64,000 nt of DNA from Ichthyophis bannanicus (GCA_033557465.1 CM066043.1:83606662-83670661); one strand, 5' to 3'; shown: positions 43,341 through 55,946, counted from the stretch's first letter. The notes: generated by a model not told the origin, from the sequence alone. Program-made: numbers and translations.

Positions 43341-44026
43341 CAGAAAGGAAGAGGTACTTATGCCACTGTACAAGTCACTGGTGAGGCCTCACTTGGAGTA
43401 CTGTGTTCAGTTTTGGAGACCGTATCTTGAAAAGGATTTAAAAAGACTGGAAGCTGTTCATAGGAAGGCGAACAAAATGATTTGGAGCCTGCGTCAGAAG
43501 CTTTATGAGAAGAGACTTGAAGACCTAAACATGTACACTTTGGAGGAGAGGAGGAACAGGGGAGATATGATTCAGACCTTTAAATACTTAAAGGGAAATA
43601 ATGAACAAACAAATCTCTTCCAAAGACGGGGAAGCTGCAAAACTAGAGGGCATAACAGGAAGCTGCAAGGTGATAAATTGAAAGGCAATGTCAGGAAATA
43701 CTTTTTCACTGAAAGGGTGGTGGATGCTTGCAATGCCCTCCCAATGGAAGTGGTGAGGGCAAACACTGTGATGGAATTCAAAATGGCCTGGGACAGACAC
43801 AGTGGATCCCTTTACAGAAACAGGATAAAATCAAAGTAAACTGAACCATCTAATTTCTCAACAAATAGGGGTGTCCTGCATGGAGTGGTGGGTTCATCCC
43901 TAAACAGGGACGTGGGGAGGGGTGGCCTGCAGAGAGCGACAGGTGCACCTACGCTTGCCATCGTGCTGGGCAGACTAGATGGACCATGCTGGTCTTTATC
44001 TGCCGTCATTTACTATGTTACTATGT
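43341..44026 (+). pseudogene. CR1 LINE RT, downstream half and 3' UTR
   Basis: The frame continues from 36089: [24 protein letters not shown], then KTRGHNRKLQGD and YFFTERVVDACN to the stop near 43839. The 3' UTR ends GGTCTTTATCTGCCGTCATTTACTATGTTACTATGTTA, with the CR1-type octamer repeat. Confidence 0.88.
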
Positions 44027-44029
44027 TAC

Positions 44030-44128
44030 AAGCTGAAATTGAAAGCCCTCTGGGGAGAGGGAAATACTTGCTGTACCTGAATGTAACTTGCTTTGAGTTA
44101 CTAATGAAAAGACATGAGCTGAACTAAA
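44030..44128 (+). repeat. SINE 3' tail fragment
   Basis: GAAAGCCCTCTGGGGAGAGG...CTGAATGTAACTTGCTTTGAGTTACTAATGAAAAG...GAGCTGAAC parallels the tail of the SINE at 33910-34124. Confidence 0.5.
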
Positions 44129-44949
44129 AGACAAATATTAAATAAAAGAAAAAATTATGCAGGCAGTGCTTTCCTTAGTGGGAGCGGAGAACTGGGGTGA
44201 CTATACTGCCCCGTGTCCCACTGCCTGATAGCCCTTCCCATTCCTGGAGAGCACTGCGAACCAGGAGTTTCCGCCACCCACACAGCAGCGATTTGGGCAG
44301 CAGGTTAGGGGATATAATACAGCTTGATCAGAATAGCTCTCTCTCTCACCTTCAATTTCAGCAGGACTCCCCAACCCTTGAATCTCAAAAGGCACCGCAG
44401 CCGAATCATCCCAGGACCCTTAACACCCCTAAGATCAGTCCTTTTTTATAGTTGAAAATAATGACTCCTTGCTATAACTTCTGTAACGTCAGAATAGATA
44501 AAAGCATGTTATCGATTTCCATTTTCTTGCATCGGTTCTTTTCTATATCGGTTCCTGTAGAGTTGCTACACAGAAAGTTCTTCTAAAGCTATTCACATGA
44601 AATAGTGTTGTGGTTTGAAGTGTGAGTGACTGTTTTTAAGCTAACATTACAAAAGCATGCTCAAGAGAGCTTCCTCTGCTCAGTTCCAGACATTGGTGAT
44701 ATCTGGAGAGTGAATCTGCGTATTGGGAAGGTGAAAATATGGTTCATGAGTATTGCAGTGTAGGCACAGAAAAATGGCCTATTAGCTTTTCTAGAGATAA
44801 CGCAGGACCTCTGATCTATGGTTTTATTAATATAAGATCTGATTATTTTTATTCACCAAAGCAAAAAAAATAAATGTATCTGGCTGGAGGCATTGTCTTT
44901 TGGTGATCACAGCCTTCTGCATGTAGGAGCTTAAGCAGGTGTGCAATAA
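44129..44949. other. No gene or recognised repeat
   Basis: Short frames only. Confidence 0.5.
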
Positions 44950-45527
44950 AGGGGGTTATTTTAGAAGCCTTATTCATGCTTTGAATGTCTGAAAACAGGC
45001 TTAGAGATGTCCAAAGCACAGAGATGTCTCCAGAGCTATTTCAGAAGGGATGTGTGTGGCCCGAGGATATCTGAATCTGAACGGGGGCCAGGAGGAGGCA
45101 GGGCCATGGTGTCCTTGTCTGATCATAGAAACATTATGGATGTCTTGCATTATGTCTAACCTTAGACCTGCTCTGAGGTGTGAACAACGACAAACAAACA
45201 TCTGAAAAGTGCTCATTTTAGCTGAAAAACATCCAGAGGGTGTAGAGAAGAATATACTCGCTCATCTCCAGTATTCATCACACTGTCAATGATAACATAG
45301 GCTGCCCTATGCCTAACAAACTATTCAAACCATTTGACTATTCTAGACATCCAGGTTCTGTGATATCGTTCTGGGGATGTCTAGGTAGACACTCCCGCAG
45401 ACATCCATATTGGGCAGATCCAAGTTTGTGAAATCATATCCACACCTGGACGTGCCTGAATTTTTTTCAGACGTTCTGGCTTAGATGTCTCAGATTGCAC
45501 TTGGATGGATCTTCCAAAATTCCCCTC
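44950..45527. mobile_element. MITE copy A, uninterrupted
   Basis: The ends GGGGGTTATTTTAGAAGCC (44951) and, in reverse from 45527, GAGGGGAATTTTGGAAGATCC are imperfect inverted repeats. The body matches copy B at 24893-25990, and 17888-17990 looks like a fragment of the same family. No coding capacity. Confidence 0.55.
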
Positions 45528-46487
45528 AAAGTGTAAGGTGCATGTTAAGGCCATTTTGCATGTCCACAGAGCACTGAAATGATCTGAAAATTAGAAGTTA
45601 GCATGGTGAATTCAAATGAGAATGGATAGCATGTTATTACTGTACAGAAAAACTTGTTTCCAAAACACAAGATCTCTTAGAGAGCAACACAGGCTTCTGA
45701 TACTCTATTGTTCAAGCTAAATCCAAAACAAAATGTTGATTCCCACCCATTGAGCCATCCATCCAGGGCTGGCCCATCCACTAGGCAAACTAGGCAGTCA
45801 CCTAGGGCAGCAACCTCTGGAGGGCAGCAAAAGCATGCCATTCAAAGCTAAATAATAAATTTGGACAGCCAGAGGGGGTGTAAAGCTTGAGGTCTGTCTA
45901 GGGCTCCAACACTCTGGACTAACTCTAGGATTGACCCTGCAATCCATCAATCAAAATTAGAGTTCACCACAAATCTGCACAGTCCTTATACCCTTGTACA
46001 TATCCTCAGATTGTTACAAGCACATCTCCTTATCTGTCACATCCTCACAAAGAGCAAGATTTGAATATACTTGATGCTTACTTTTCTTTCATTTGGCCTC
46101 CATTCTATTTGAGAACTGAATCCTTCTAGCCACACTTTCAGACAGGCTTTAAGAAGTAGCTCTTTGGCCTTGCATTTGTTTAGAGAACTCACATTTCTAC
46201 TAATGGAGGGAAACGATGATGGCACTAAGCCTAGAACAAGTAGAGTACTACACTTATACCTTCTTTCACGGTGTATTTTTTATTCATTTATATTTTTAAA
46301 ATCACCTTAATATGACAATGTAGGCAGTATAGCAAGTCTCAATATATTAAACAAATGTAATAAATCTTATTACCTTTTCTTCTCAAAGTAGCTTTTCATA
46401 TTTTCTGTTTAAATGGAGATGAGATTACAGAGGAATGGAATGCACTCAGCTGCACTGAAAGGCTCAGCGGTGGTGATATGTTGGACC
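45528..46487. other. No gene or recognised repeat
   Basis: Nothing recognised. TTTTTATTCATTTATATTTTTAAAATCACC near 46266-46305 may be a decayed LINE tail. Confidence 0.45.
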
Positions 46488-48659
46488 TTAACCTTTTCCC
46501 TGGCACTATCACAAAAGCACTATTAATTTCTTAACAGTGTTCTTTTTCTTATTACATGTAATGATTGCAAGACGTAAGTATAGTGTCAATAGATTCAGAG
46601 TTTGTCTTTGTAGTTTTTTTCTATGTTCCTATACAGGAACATTGCCAAGAAATTGTACGTTCAACCCATGCAAGAAAACATCCTACTAGAACGCAAAAAT
46701 AACAGATAAATCAAGCAGTTGCTAGTGACTAATGCTACAGTATGCATATCTGTCACTTGTGGTAGTCCACAAAGCAAGCTTTGCCCTTATCGGAGTGAAG
46801 CCGGACCTTGCAGACCCTGCAGATGACCATAGTGTTCTTTGAACACATGCGACAGCGTCCCTGCGTGCAGCTGATGCATTCATGAAGTAACTCCTGTGTC
46901 TGCCGGACATCTTTTGGCAAGTTGGCTATGTGATTTCATCTGATTGAATGTTCCTGAATGGCAGTGCTCTTCAAGAGAGACAAGGTGATGTCACATCTGA
47001 ATGTCAGATGATCCATGTCACTTCCATGAAGGTGACAGTGTATTTTCCAAGCAGCCACGGCAGATACATTGAGGACGTTTGTGAATAGTGGCCACCACCA
47101 TTTCTTTCCACACACAGATGGCCTGTAGCTTGCTAAGAGCCTGTCCATGAGATCCACTCTATCCATTCCTTCATTATAGCGCTTCATCACAAAGGGTTGA
47201 GACACAGCAACATCTGATGTACCCTTGACTCGGCGACATGGGTCATGTGGGAGATTGTTGCTGGCAATGCAGACAACAGAATTGCCATGCCACTTTGCTA
47301 CATAGACTGACCCATCACATCGGTAATCATAGTCTCCTCATTGGCCACTCTTCTTCATGTCCTTTGTACTTCAAAGCTCTTTGTGTGCTCCGCTAGTTCT
47401 CAGTTCCTGAATGGTTCCTGTAGCTGCAACATTTCTCTCTGCAAGTGACTTGATCAGTGTGTAACTTGTAAAAAAAATTATTGAAGAACAGGTGGCGATG
47501 AATTACATCTGAATGCTTTTCAATAACATCAACCATATGGTTTATGACCCTGGAGCCCAGAGGTTCCATCGAATGCGTAGAACTTTCTCGTCCGAGTACA
47601 GCTTAATGTTGTAAGGGTAGCCGTTGATATCACACATACACCACCACTTAAAACCAAATCTATTTGGTTTTCCTCTTATAAACATTTTCATGCTGTGGCG
47701 GCCAAAGTACGGAGTCAAGTATGGAGTCATAGACTCGTCAGTACTCAATTCATGGTGGAAAAACCCAAACTGCACCAAATTTGCATTGACCGCAGTAATT
47801 AGTGGAGCAACCTTAGCCATCTTGTCACCTGCTTTGAGTTCAGCATTGTCAGCCAATTGAAAGTATTTTTTGATGGTATGATACCTCTTGCTGCTCATGG
47901 CCTCATGGACAATAGGCACGCCTATATCTTGCTGACTGTTCCAGTAGTCTGACTCCTGTGGCAGGACGTGATAGCCAGACAACAGCAGGATTCCCAGAAA
48001 GCGACAAATTTCATCCACTGTGACTTGAAACTGACTGTCATTCTTATCCTCGGTTAGTGTAAAGGTTGCTTTGCGTTACAATTTCCGTCAGCATTTTGTC
48101 ATCGAATATAAGGCTCCATATGGAAAATGGAGAAAGCAACAGCAGAACAGAAAAATTCTAAAGTAAATGACTTGGCACCAGCGGTGAAATTACCTTAGTG
48201 AACTTTGTTGATGTTTTCCACTGAATTGCCTGTTTCTGCTTCAGATTCTTACACTTTTTGCTGGAGGGCTGCTTTCATCTTCACTACTAACACTCTCATC
48301 TTCGTCTGTCTCCTCTGCTATCACTTCCAGTTCGCCAGCAGTTTCAAAGGGGTCATCATTGTTCAAATTGTCAGGAACATCTTCGACATCACTGTCAGCT
48401 GCAGAATCACCTGCAGGCGGCGGCAACACAATGATGGTTATCGGACGAGTTAAACGTTCCACAGTTGACATAGCATCTTGGACTGTAACTGCCCTATGAA
48501 TTTTGCTACGTCTGGTGCCATAGAAGCTTCTTGTACACCAAAAAACAGCACTCTGCCATGCAGACAACCAGAAACCAGTCAGGAAATGTGGCAGGAAGTT
48601 CCAATAATGCCTTTATTATTCCACGGGTCAAGTGTGCCTAAAACCCAACACAGGCCGTG

Positions 48660-48681
48660 TTTCGTATACCACTTCCTCAGG
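48660..48681 (-). ncRNA. Hammerhead-ribozyme-like core, Penelope 3' terminus
   Basis: The minus strand reads CTGAGGAAGTGGTATACGAAAC, fitting CUGANGA, a very short stem II and GAAAC, followed by GGCCTGTGTTGGG. Penelope-like elements are known to carry minimal hammerheads in their termini. Stem II is only two or three pairs, so activity is uncertain. Confidence 0.45.
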
Positions 48682-50479
48682 GGTTACAGGCTCACTAAAA
48701 ACATATATATGCACACAATGAATAAAAAACCACAACAAATAAATACAATAATAATCATCAAAAAACATAAGCATATAAAAACATGAGCATATAAAAACAA
48801 GCTCACAACAAATTAATCAATTAAAACAATAAATACATTAATTAATTAATAAACATGAAGTGATAACCCATTGATAAAATAAACTAATGCTTAAATCAAT
48901 AAATTGCACTCAGCATGTTCAAAGAAACAAAATGCATGCATAAACAAATCAATAAAGCAATAAAATACACCAAAAAAGGAGAGAGAGGAGGACCTAAAAA
49001 CACATAGTGTGCACTATGATTCTAAATAAAGATTGTAACACATAGAGCACATTACTAGTGAACAAAACACCATAGCCACACTGGTAATAAAGAATTGTTA
49101 CTTCTTGATTGCATAAAGAATGCAAACACACAGCAAAAAAAAACTAAAGGAGGGAGGAGTGAATCAATGGAATACGTGTAAAACTATAAAATATCTATAT
49201 AATTATCAAAAAGAACAACATGAACGAGACCAACTAACGGATGTCAACAACCACAAAGAATTTGACAGATAAAGGTAAAAGATACAAATGAAAACATACC
49301 GATATGACAGCCCATGTGACCCACGGACCTCCTTAAGATTGCAGGGCTGAGGAACCCAAACTGCCCCTCACAATTGGTATAAGTTTGACTATACACAAAT
49401 GAATACATGAATAAATAAATAAATAATTAAAACCATAAATACAAAATGTAAGTTAAGAATGTATAAAATAAATAAATAAATTAATTAATTACTTAAGAGA
49501 AACCAAAGTCACCCGAAAGGCGACTTTAAGCCTACTAGGTTCAAAAATGGAACGTATATCCACAATTGCCAAAGGGGCTAGACAATGAAGGCAGTATAAA
49601 TTTAAAATCATAATAAATACAGCCCCGGGCTGCAACCCCGTGTGGACCACTCAGATATTGAAGATTAAATAACCCACCGGGGGGAGCGGACAAAGAAAAT
49701 CAAGACACCATGTATTATGGTTGGACAAACTGAAGCCAAGGATGAACAACAGTAGATAACATCCTTTGAACACAATTTTTAATCGTCTCATTACATAAGT
49801 GCAAACAAATAAAAAACAAAACAAAACCTGTGTCAAAACCAGTGAAGACGCCGTCAGCAAGCGAAACTTGAAACCGCTTCCCAATGCAAAACCCCGCACA
49901 TGCGCTGCAGTTTTAAACACCCTTTTTGGCGGGAAACCAAAAAAACACAAAAGGACACATACAAAGATGTGTCCAATAGTAATAATCCTTTCAAAATTAT
50001 AGACAGATGCCTTTAAAAAGTGAATAAATAATGAAAAGAGCACAATAGGAATGCTATAAAAAACGCTATGAAAACCATATGAACTGCCGGGATCAGGACG
50101 TATGTTAATGATACAAAGAGGACGGGGTAGAGATCTTAAAAAACTCTCTCAAAGGTGCAGGAACAGTAGACAAGTGAAGGAAGGGGGGGGGCGGGGGGCA
50201 AACCCACACGAACAAATAAACAGATGCAGAAGTCACTAAAATATTAAAAATTAAACAACTTATATGCCCATGACTCCAAGGCCACAAGAAAAAGGGGGAT
50301 CACAAATAACAAAAAAACAACATAGATGATTAACCGCGAATATAAAATTGTAAACTGTCAGAACCCAGACAAACCAATATGCTGATCACGAGGAGATTCA
50401 AAGGAAAAGGGGAACAAGAAACCCTCATTCCTCAATGATTATAAAAACACTGAGTAATCTTGGTCCATATTCAGCCCAT

Positions 50480-51345
50480 GTGGAACCATAGTATTAAGCA
50501 AAAAATATATTTTTGTTCCAACCTTAAGGTTGTCTTAATTAGATCACCCCCCCTCCAATTCAGTTGAACTTTTTTAACACTAAAAACTTTATGTCCGCTA
50601 ATGTATGTCCCATATCTACCCAGTGCTGCACTATCGGTTTATCAATCAACTTCCTTTCTAACACAGCTCTTATGTTCCACTACACGTGTGCGAATGCAAC
50701 GATTAGTTTTACCCACGTAGAGTTTTGCACAAGGACACTGAATGACATAAATAACATTAGATGTATCGCAGTTAGAGAAGTCATTTATGTAAAACTTCTT
50801 ATGGGTAACTGGATGAACAAAGAAGTTGTGCACAGGTAAAACATTCAAACAGATGGAACACTGGAATTGCCCCTTGTATTTAGATAATCTCTTGCGTTCA
50901 GTGAAAGCCGAGGGGACTAGCAAATTCCGGAGATTAACATTCCTCTTATGAGCCACTATAAGTGAGGTGTTGCGAAAACCGGGAAGGATTTGTAAGAGAT
51001 GCCACTCTTTTTTAAGTATGTTTACAATTTTCTGTGATTGCAACGAATATAAAAGAGGACATGCAATCTTAGACTGGCTACTTTCTTTCCGTGGTTTTAA
51101 CAAAGTGTCACGTGAGTCATCCCGTGCTCTCACATAAGCTGCTTCAATGCAACGAGAGGGATATTGACGTGCCTTAAACCTGTGTGTCAAGTCTTGAGCA
51201 TGACGTTCAAACTCTTGCGTTGTGGTGCAGGCTCTTTTCACCCTGAGAAACTGTCCCACGGGTAAATTTTTCTTAAGGGCAGGGTTATGAAAACTATCTA
51301 TAGGTTTTCTGTATAGTGTTGTAGTTATCTTACCTTCTTCCTTTT
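50480..51345 (-). pseudogene. Penelope-like RT end and GIY-YIG endonuclease
   Basis: Upstream TTTLYRKPIDSFHNPAL is the end of the RT thumb. PVGQFLRVKR and FKARQYPSRCIEAAY follow as in Penelope-like proteins. The endonuclease reads NVIYVIQCPCAKLYVGKT (50768-50715) with R in RCIRTRVVEHK, the GIY-YIG catalytic pattern; H-rich and Cys motifs precede it. The frame passes 50642 and then has stops in its last 50 codons (IGGGVI, NIFFA, GPRLLSVF). The nuclease nicks target DNA for priming. Confidence 0.88.
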
Positions 51346-51403
51346 GAAACTTTATTGATTTTTTAACGCATGCATTTTGTTTCTTTGAACATGCTGAGTG
51401 TAA

Positions 51404-51585
51404 TTTATTTATTACAGTCTCTTATATACCGCACTATTTATCATCAGCGCGGTTTACATAAAACAAAGTACCATAACAACAAACTGTTTGGTTTTACAGA
51501 GAACAGGAAAAAACAACTTGTATAACATAGGGAAGTATGAATGTATGAATGAATGTAAGTAAGTATGAATGTAACTATTTACATT
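51404..51585 (-). repeat. L2-type tail inside the Penelope inverted terminus
   Basis: Interrupts the terminal copy between CATGCTGAGTG (51390-51400) and TTTTAAGCATTAGT (51590), which are nearly adjacent in the 3' copy at 48885-48915. It carries TATATACCGC...GCGCGGTTTACAT, the local L2 tail. Confidence 0.65.
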
Positions 51586-51802
51586 ATTGTTTTAAGCATT
51601 AGTTTATTTTATCAATGGGTTATCACTTCATGTTTATTAATTTATTAATTTATTGTTTTAATTGATTAATGTGTTGTGAGCTTGTTTTTATATGCTCATG
51701 TTTTTATATGCTTATGTTTTTTGATAATTATTATTGTATTTATTTGTTGTGGTTTTTTTATTCATTGTGTGCATATATATGTTTTTAGTGAGCCTGTAAC
51801 CC

Positions 51803-51824
51803 CTGAGGAAGTGGTATACGAAAC
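51803..51824 (+). ncRNA. Hammerhead-ribozyme-like core, inverted copy
   Basis: Identical to the core at 48660-48681, in the opposite orientation, inside the inverted terminal copy. Confidence 0.45.
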
Positions 51825-52246
51825 ACGGCCTGTGTTGGGTTTTAGGCACACTTGACCCGTGGAATAATAAAAGCATTATTGGAACTTCCTGCCACGTTTC
51901 CTGACTGGTTTATAGAAGCTTCTTGTATCCATTGTTTATCAAAACTGAAGGAATTATCTGAATACAATGCGCGTTGGCAATTATTAGTTACATTTTGGAT
52001 AATCCTGGCAGTGTTCCTATATAGGAGCATGAGACATATACATAAAATTTACCCCCTTCACAAATCAAATAAAATGTGAGTGCACCTGTGCAACACGACC
52101 AGGCATGCCTCGTACACAGTGATCAGCGTCAAAATATAAAATAACCAAGTATCTCTGCAAAGAATATTTGTACTCGAAAATCGTGTATATAAAAAATAGG
52201 TAATGTTTGTCATGTTCCCATACAGGAACATTGCTGGGAAAGTTAA

Positions 52247-54608
52247 TGAACCCCCTAAGAAAGTAATTTTATAAAGGATTTTCTGCATCTGAATTCTGCT
52301 TTACACCCAGAAAGGGCTTTTATAAAAATCCATGACTGCATACACACTTAAAAATACATGCATGGAATGTGTGTGCCTGCTTTTATACAACATGTGTTGG
52401 TGTTCTTGAGTGCATAGTTTGGCAGCGTGGAGGCAGAGTTGCAATGTATATTGGTATTTTAGTTTATTTTTATTTTGCCTTTAAATTTCATGCATTAAGT
52501 TTTGCAAAAACTGCATAAATAAAAAAAAATTAAATTCATACATTAAGAACATCCTGGCAAAAGAAAAAGTCAGGAAAAAAACACTAATAACACATGCAAA
52601 TGTAAAAAAATAGTGAAAAAATATAGCTTGATCCCCAGTAGTTTACAATTATAAGGGGGAATCCACAAACAAAAACATGTCCCGGGGAGTGGAAAAAAAG
52701 AAACAATTAATGATTAAGAAGATTTCCAACAAAATCAAACTCGTAATTGCTCTGAAGTAGGACTAATAAACACCTCAACACACACCTCCACTATCCAAAG
52801 ATGAAATTTGGAGGGTTCAAAGAAAGAGTACACATTATTCTGATACCATACAATAAGGGAAGCCTTAGACAAGATAAGACACCAAGAGAGAGCGTTTTCT
52901 TCTGCATCGCAAAAAATAATTTATGCGTCTTCTGGACTTTTCTTCACACATTAGGAAAAATATAAATTTTCCTTCCCATAAATTCCATATCCTGATTCTT
53001 AAAAGAGATACATAATATATGATCTTTATCCTAGACTAAACAAAGGAAACCAGCAGCATAGCACTCTCTAAAATCTCTTCCTTTGTGTTCTCCAAAGTAG
53101 TAGTCAAGTCCAAGCAGTCCTGAGACATATCCACTCTTGACTGTCCTGCCGTTGTCTGCCTCCTCATTTACTGCAAAGGTGGTAATGGTGTATCAGAGAA
53201 CTGCAAATTGTCCCTTAAATGCATATAAAATATGTCTCTTTTTAATCTATATATTCTAGGAGAAGTTCAATATCCTCAAATTTTAAAGCCTTGTATTATC
53301 CTCAGTTTTCTCAAATTTACCTTGTACAGTTTTGGACTGCAGCAGTTTGAACTGCTTTAACCTAATTAAACTGGGCTGGAAGTTCTTTCATGCTTTGTTT
53401 ATGTGCATATGATAAAATCTCACACAGCTGAACTCTACCAGAATTAGCTGAGGAAATCATGACAAAAGAGTAACAGACCAGGTGAAGGGCAGCTAAAAGA
53501 GCCCATATCTCATCCACTATAACCTCATTCGGTTTCACAAAGGAGAGAAGAATTACTGTGCCATTATGTAGGCCTGAACCTCTTCAGCTCCTTCAGAGGC
53601 ACTTTCCACTCTCCCCTTGTCTCAACTTTGCACTCTGCTTACCAATGGTTGTCCAGTCTAACAAGCTATCCCAGCTGTTCCCCCCATGCTCCACATCTGG
53701 GACTGCCACCAGTGTTTCTGTGCCATGCTATGCACTGGCCAATGAATGTCACATTGTCCCTCTGACGTACTGGTTGCACAAATTGGATAATTGTCATTTT
53801 CCATATTAAAGCAAGAGTTCTAGTGGCAAATGGAGAGGGTCCTTGAATGCAGCCCTTGCATTTCGGCTTGAGGAAAGTCATCACAAGAAAAAGTACAATG
53901 TGGTAACTGCAAGAACCTCTTATGCAGCCTCCTTAACCATGCACCATCTTGGATCCTGTACAAGTGAGTTTTATAAAATGTACATGCATAGAGTACAAGC
54001 ACCAATTTACACGCTCTTCAGAGCAGGTGTAAATGTATTCGCCAGCGTTTGTGCATTATTGGGGCTGGATCTGGGAGATTATTTTAGAAAGAGATACAAG
54101 CAGGACAATATTAAGCTCCAACAGGTTTATGCTGAAAAAAGACTATGAGAAAGCAGAGCTTAAAAAAAAGATGTCATAGAATAATTTTATTCCCAAAGCA
54201 CCAAAGCAGGTAGTGAGCCAAAACATCAATGCTGGGTCAATGATGGTAGCATCTTCAGAGTTATAAGTTAAATGTTTGGATTTTGCTTCATTGTGCACAG
54301 TTGTACATGATTCTACTTTGGGAGCACAATATTATAGCATAACAGAAGGCAGATGATGATTTCCATCCAAACTTAGAGGCCGGCTGGATGTTGACTCTTT
54401 TCTGGTTCCTATGTATAAAAAATGTTTTTGTAAGTTGCCTTTATAAAATAGACATAAATTAGGTGCCTTTTTGACCTTCTCATATAGGTGTTCTATTATG
54501 AAATTAGCCCTCACATTAGTGACCACATAGTGGCCGAGTGCCACAGATCTGAAGAAGAGATCTGATTCATCAGGGACTTTTCCCATAGACATAAAATGGG
54601 GAAAAGCC
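52247..54608. other. No gene recognised
   Basis: GTAATTTTATAAAGG at 52264 and CTTTTATAAAAATCC at 52317 may be decayed TAATTTTATAA-type MITE sequence. Otherwise AT-rich and without recognisable coding. Confidence 0.45.
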
Positions 54609-54611
54609 TTA

Positions 54612-55088
54612 GGGCCTGATATTGTATTGGGCAAGCTATACGCCGCTACAGCACATAGCCCTGCCTGCTGACCTTTAACACCAGATATTCAATGATGCTG
54701 CGATGACATTGAATATCCAGTGTCGCCGTACATGCCCCGGAGCCTTTAAGGCTAAAATGGTAGCGGCAATATTGCACTGCTACCCAGATAGCATCCGCTA
54801 CTAAACTAGGTAAGCCAAAAGCTGACTTAGTTTTAGCCGTGGATCGCTAACTGGGTAGCGGTGCAATATCGTCGCTACCCTGTTAGCAGCAGTCTCCACC
54901 TCTGGTCCAGCCTAGAACTCCCCCAGCATGCCCCAATGCTAATCGCAGATCATCAGGGCATGTAGTGGGCTTTGAAGGAAATACTCAATGGCACTAACCA
55001 TGTAAGTGCTGTTGAATATTCCGATTTAGGGCTTTTATACGGTTTACTGGGCTGTAAACTGTGTAAATGCCTTTCGAATATCGGGCCC
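54612..55088. mobile_element. PIF/Harbinger-like MITE
   Basis: The ends GGGCCTGATATTG (54612) and, in reverse from 55088, GGGCCCGATATTCG are inverted repeats flanked by TTA (54609-54611, 55089-55091), the three-base duplication typical of PIF/Harbinger. The interior has a second inverted pair (GCGGCAATATTGCAC near 54762 and GGTGCAATATCGTCGC near 54860). No transposase. Confidence 0.6.
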
Positions 55089-55091
55089 TTA

Positions 55092-55769
55092 GTGAATTGG
55101 CCGTTTAGGGGATAATTTTATAACAGGGTGCCAAGATGAATAGGGCAGGAAGGCACCTGTTTTAGCCTATTTTATAAAGAGACATAGGTGCCCATTTGAC
55201 TTTATAAAATACTAGTAAAAATCCTGCAGGAATCGCAACTAAATTGAAGGCATGTTCATTATGCCTGCTGGACTGCAAACAGAAATGCTAGGGGCAAGTT
55301 TATTAAAGTGCGGTAGCTGCTAGTGCAGTTGTCAACACCCTGGTTGACTCAGGGTAAGAGAGTCACAAGCTGGTGAACCTCTATGCTGGGCATTACCGTG
55401 ACCCTATGGTGATCACAACAGGGACACAGGATCACAGGGTCGTGCATATGGAGAGACAGCATTTGTGCCACAGCACTCTCTATATGCAGGGATTTGTTTT
55501 ACTGATTTGTATGCCCTGCTCTCTTGTTCTTTAGCCCAGATCTCTGCTCTGAGCAACAGAGTGCACATATTCCCTAGTCAGCCTTCTCTGTCCTCCATTA
55601 ACCACTTGCACTGTGCTCTGTTGTTGGGTTGGGGACCACGTATTGTTGTCTGTTCTCTCTGCTGGAGGTGTGGAGGGCTGCGTCCACCCATTGCTTTGCT
55701 CTTGCTCTCCCTCTCGGACATTCTCTGGCATGAATTATGTTTGCATTGGCACACCATTGTACTGCAGCT
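55092..55769. other. No gene; TAATTTTATAA-type MITE sequence at 55108-55215
   Basis: GATAATTTTATAACAGGG and CTATTTTATAAAGAGACATAGG match the family at 15775-15851. The rest is unassigned. Confidence 0.45.
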
Positions 55770-55946
55770 ATTTAAGAACATAAGAACATAAGATATGCCA
55801 TACTGGGTCAGACCAAGGTCCATCAAGCCCAGTATTCTGTTTCCAACAGTGGCCAATCTAGGTCATATGTACCTAGCAGTTTCCCCAAGGGACACAGGTT
55901 CCACAATGCTTGTATTGGTTCAAGCATTGATATCCTGGGTCCCTTC

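Larger units (their letters stand above)
48536..51911 (-). mobile_element. Penelope-like element with inverted 5' terminus
   Basis: A perfect 16-bp duplication ATAGAAGCTTCTTGTA lies at 48520-48535 and 51912-51927. The minus strand holds the end of RT plus a GIY-YIG endonuclease; the main RT is lost. The 3' terminal region (48536-48990) recurs inverted at 51360-51911, joined to the truncated RT near 51355. This arrangement of opposed terminal copies is known for Penelope elements. Confidence 0.9.
46745..51932 (-). pseudogene. piggyBac transposase, split and frameshifted
   Basis: The start codon is at 51932-51930, just before the Penelope insertion. After it, 48519-48241 encodes the acidic N-terminal region (HRAVTVQDAMSTVERL ... 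DSDVEDVPDN). 48060-47542 holds the first catalytic Asp in STDESMTPY and the second in CDINGYPYNIK. 47205-46936 has GMDRVDLMDRLLASYR (third Asp). A Cys-rich C-terminal finger (CISCTQGRCRMC, MVICRVCKVRLH) ends near 46755. Stops at 48239, near 47540 and near 47340 plus frame changes inactivate it. The family excises and inserts at TTAA. Confidence 0.88.
46492..52242 (-). mobile_element. piggyBac-type transposon with nested Penelope-like element
   Basis: TTAA at 46488-46491 and 52243-52246 flanks ends CCTTTTCCCTGGCAC and, in reverse, CTTTCCCAGCAATG, which are loosely inverted. A subterminal motif GTTCCTATACAGGAACATTGC (46625) recurs near the right end (52214). The minus strand encodes a piggyBac transposase. 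48536-51911 is a later insertion. Confidence 0.75.
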
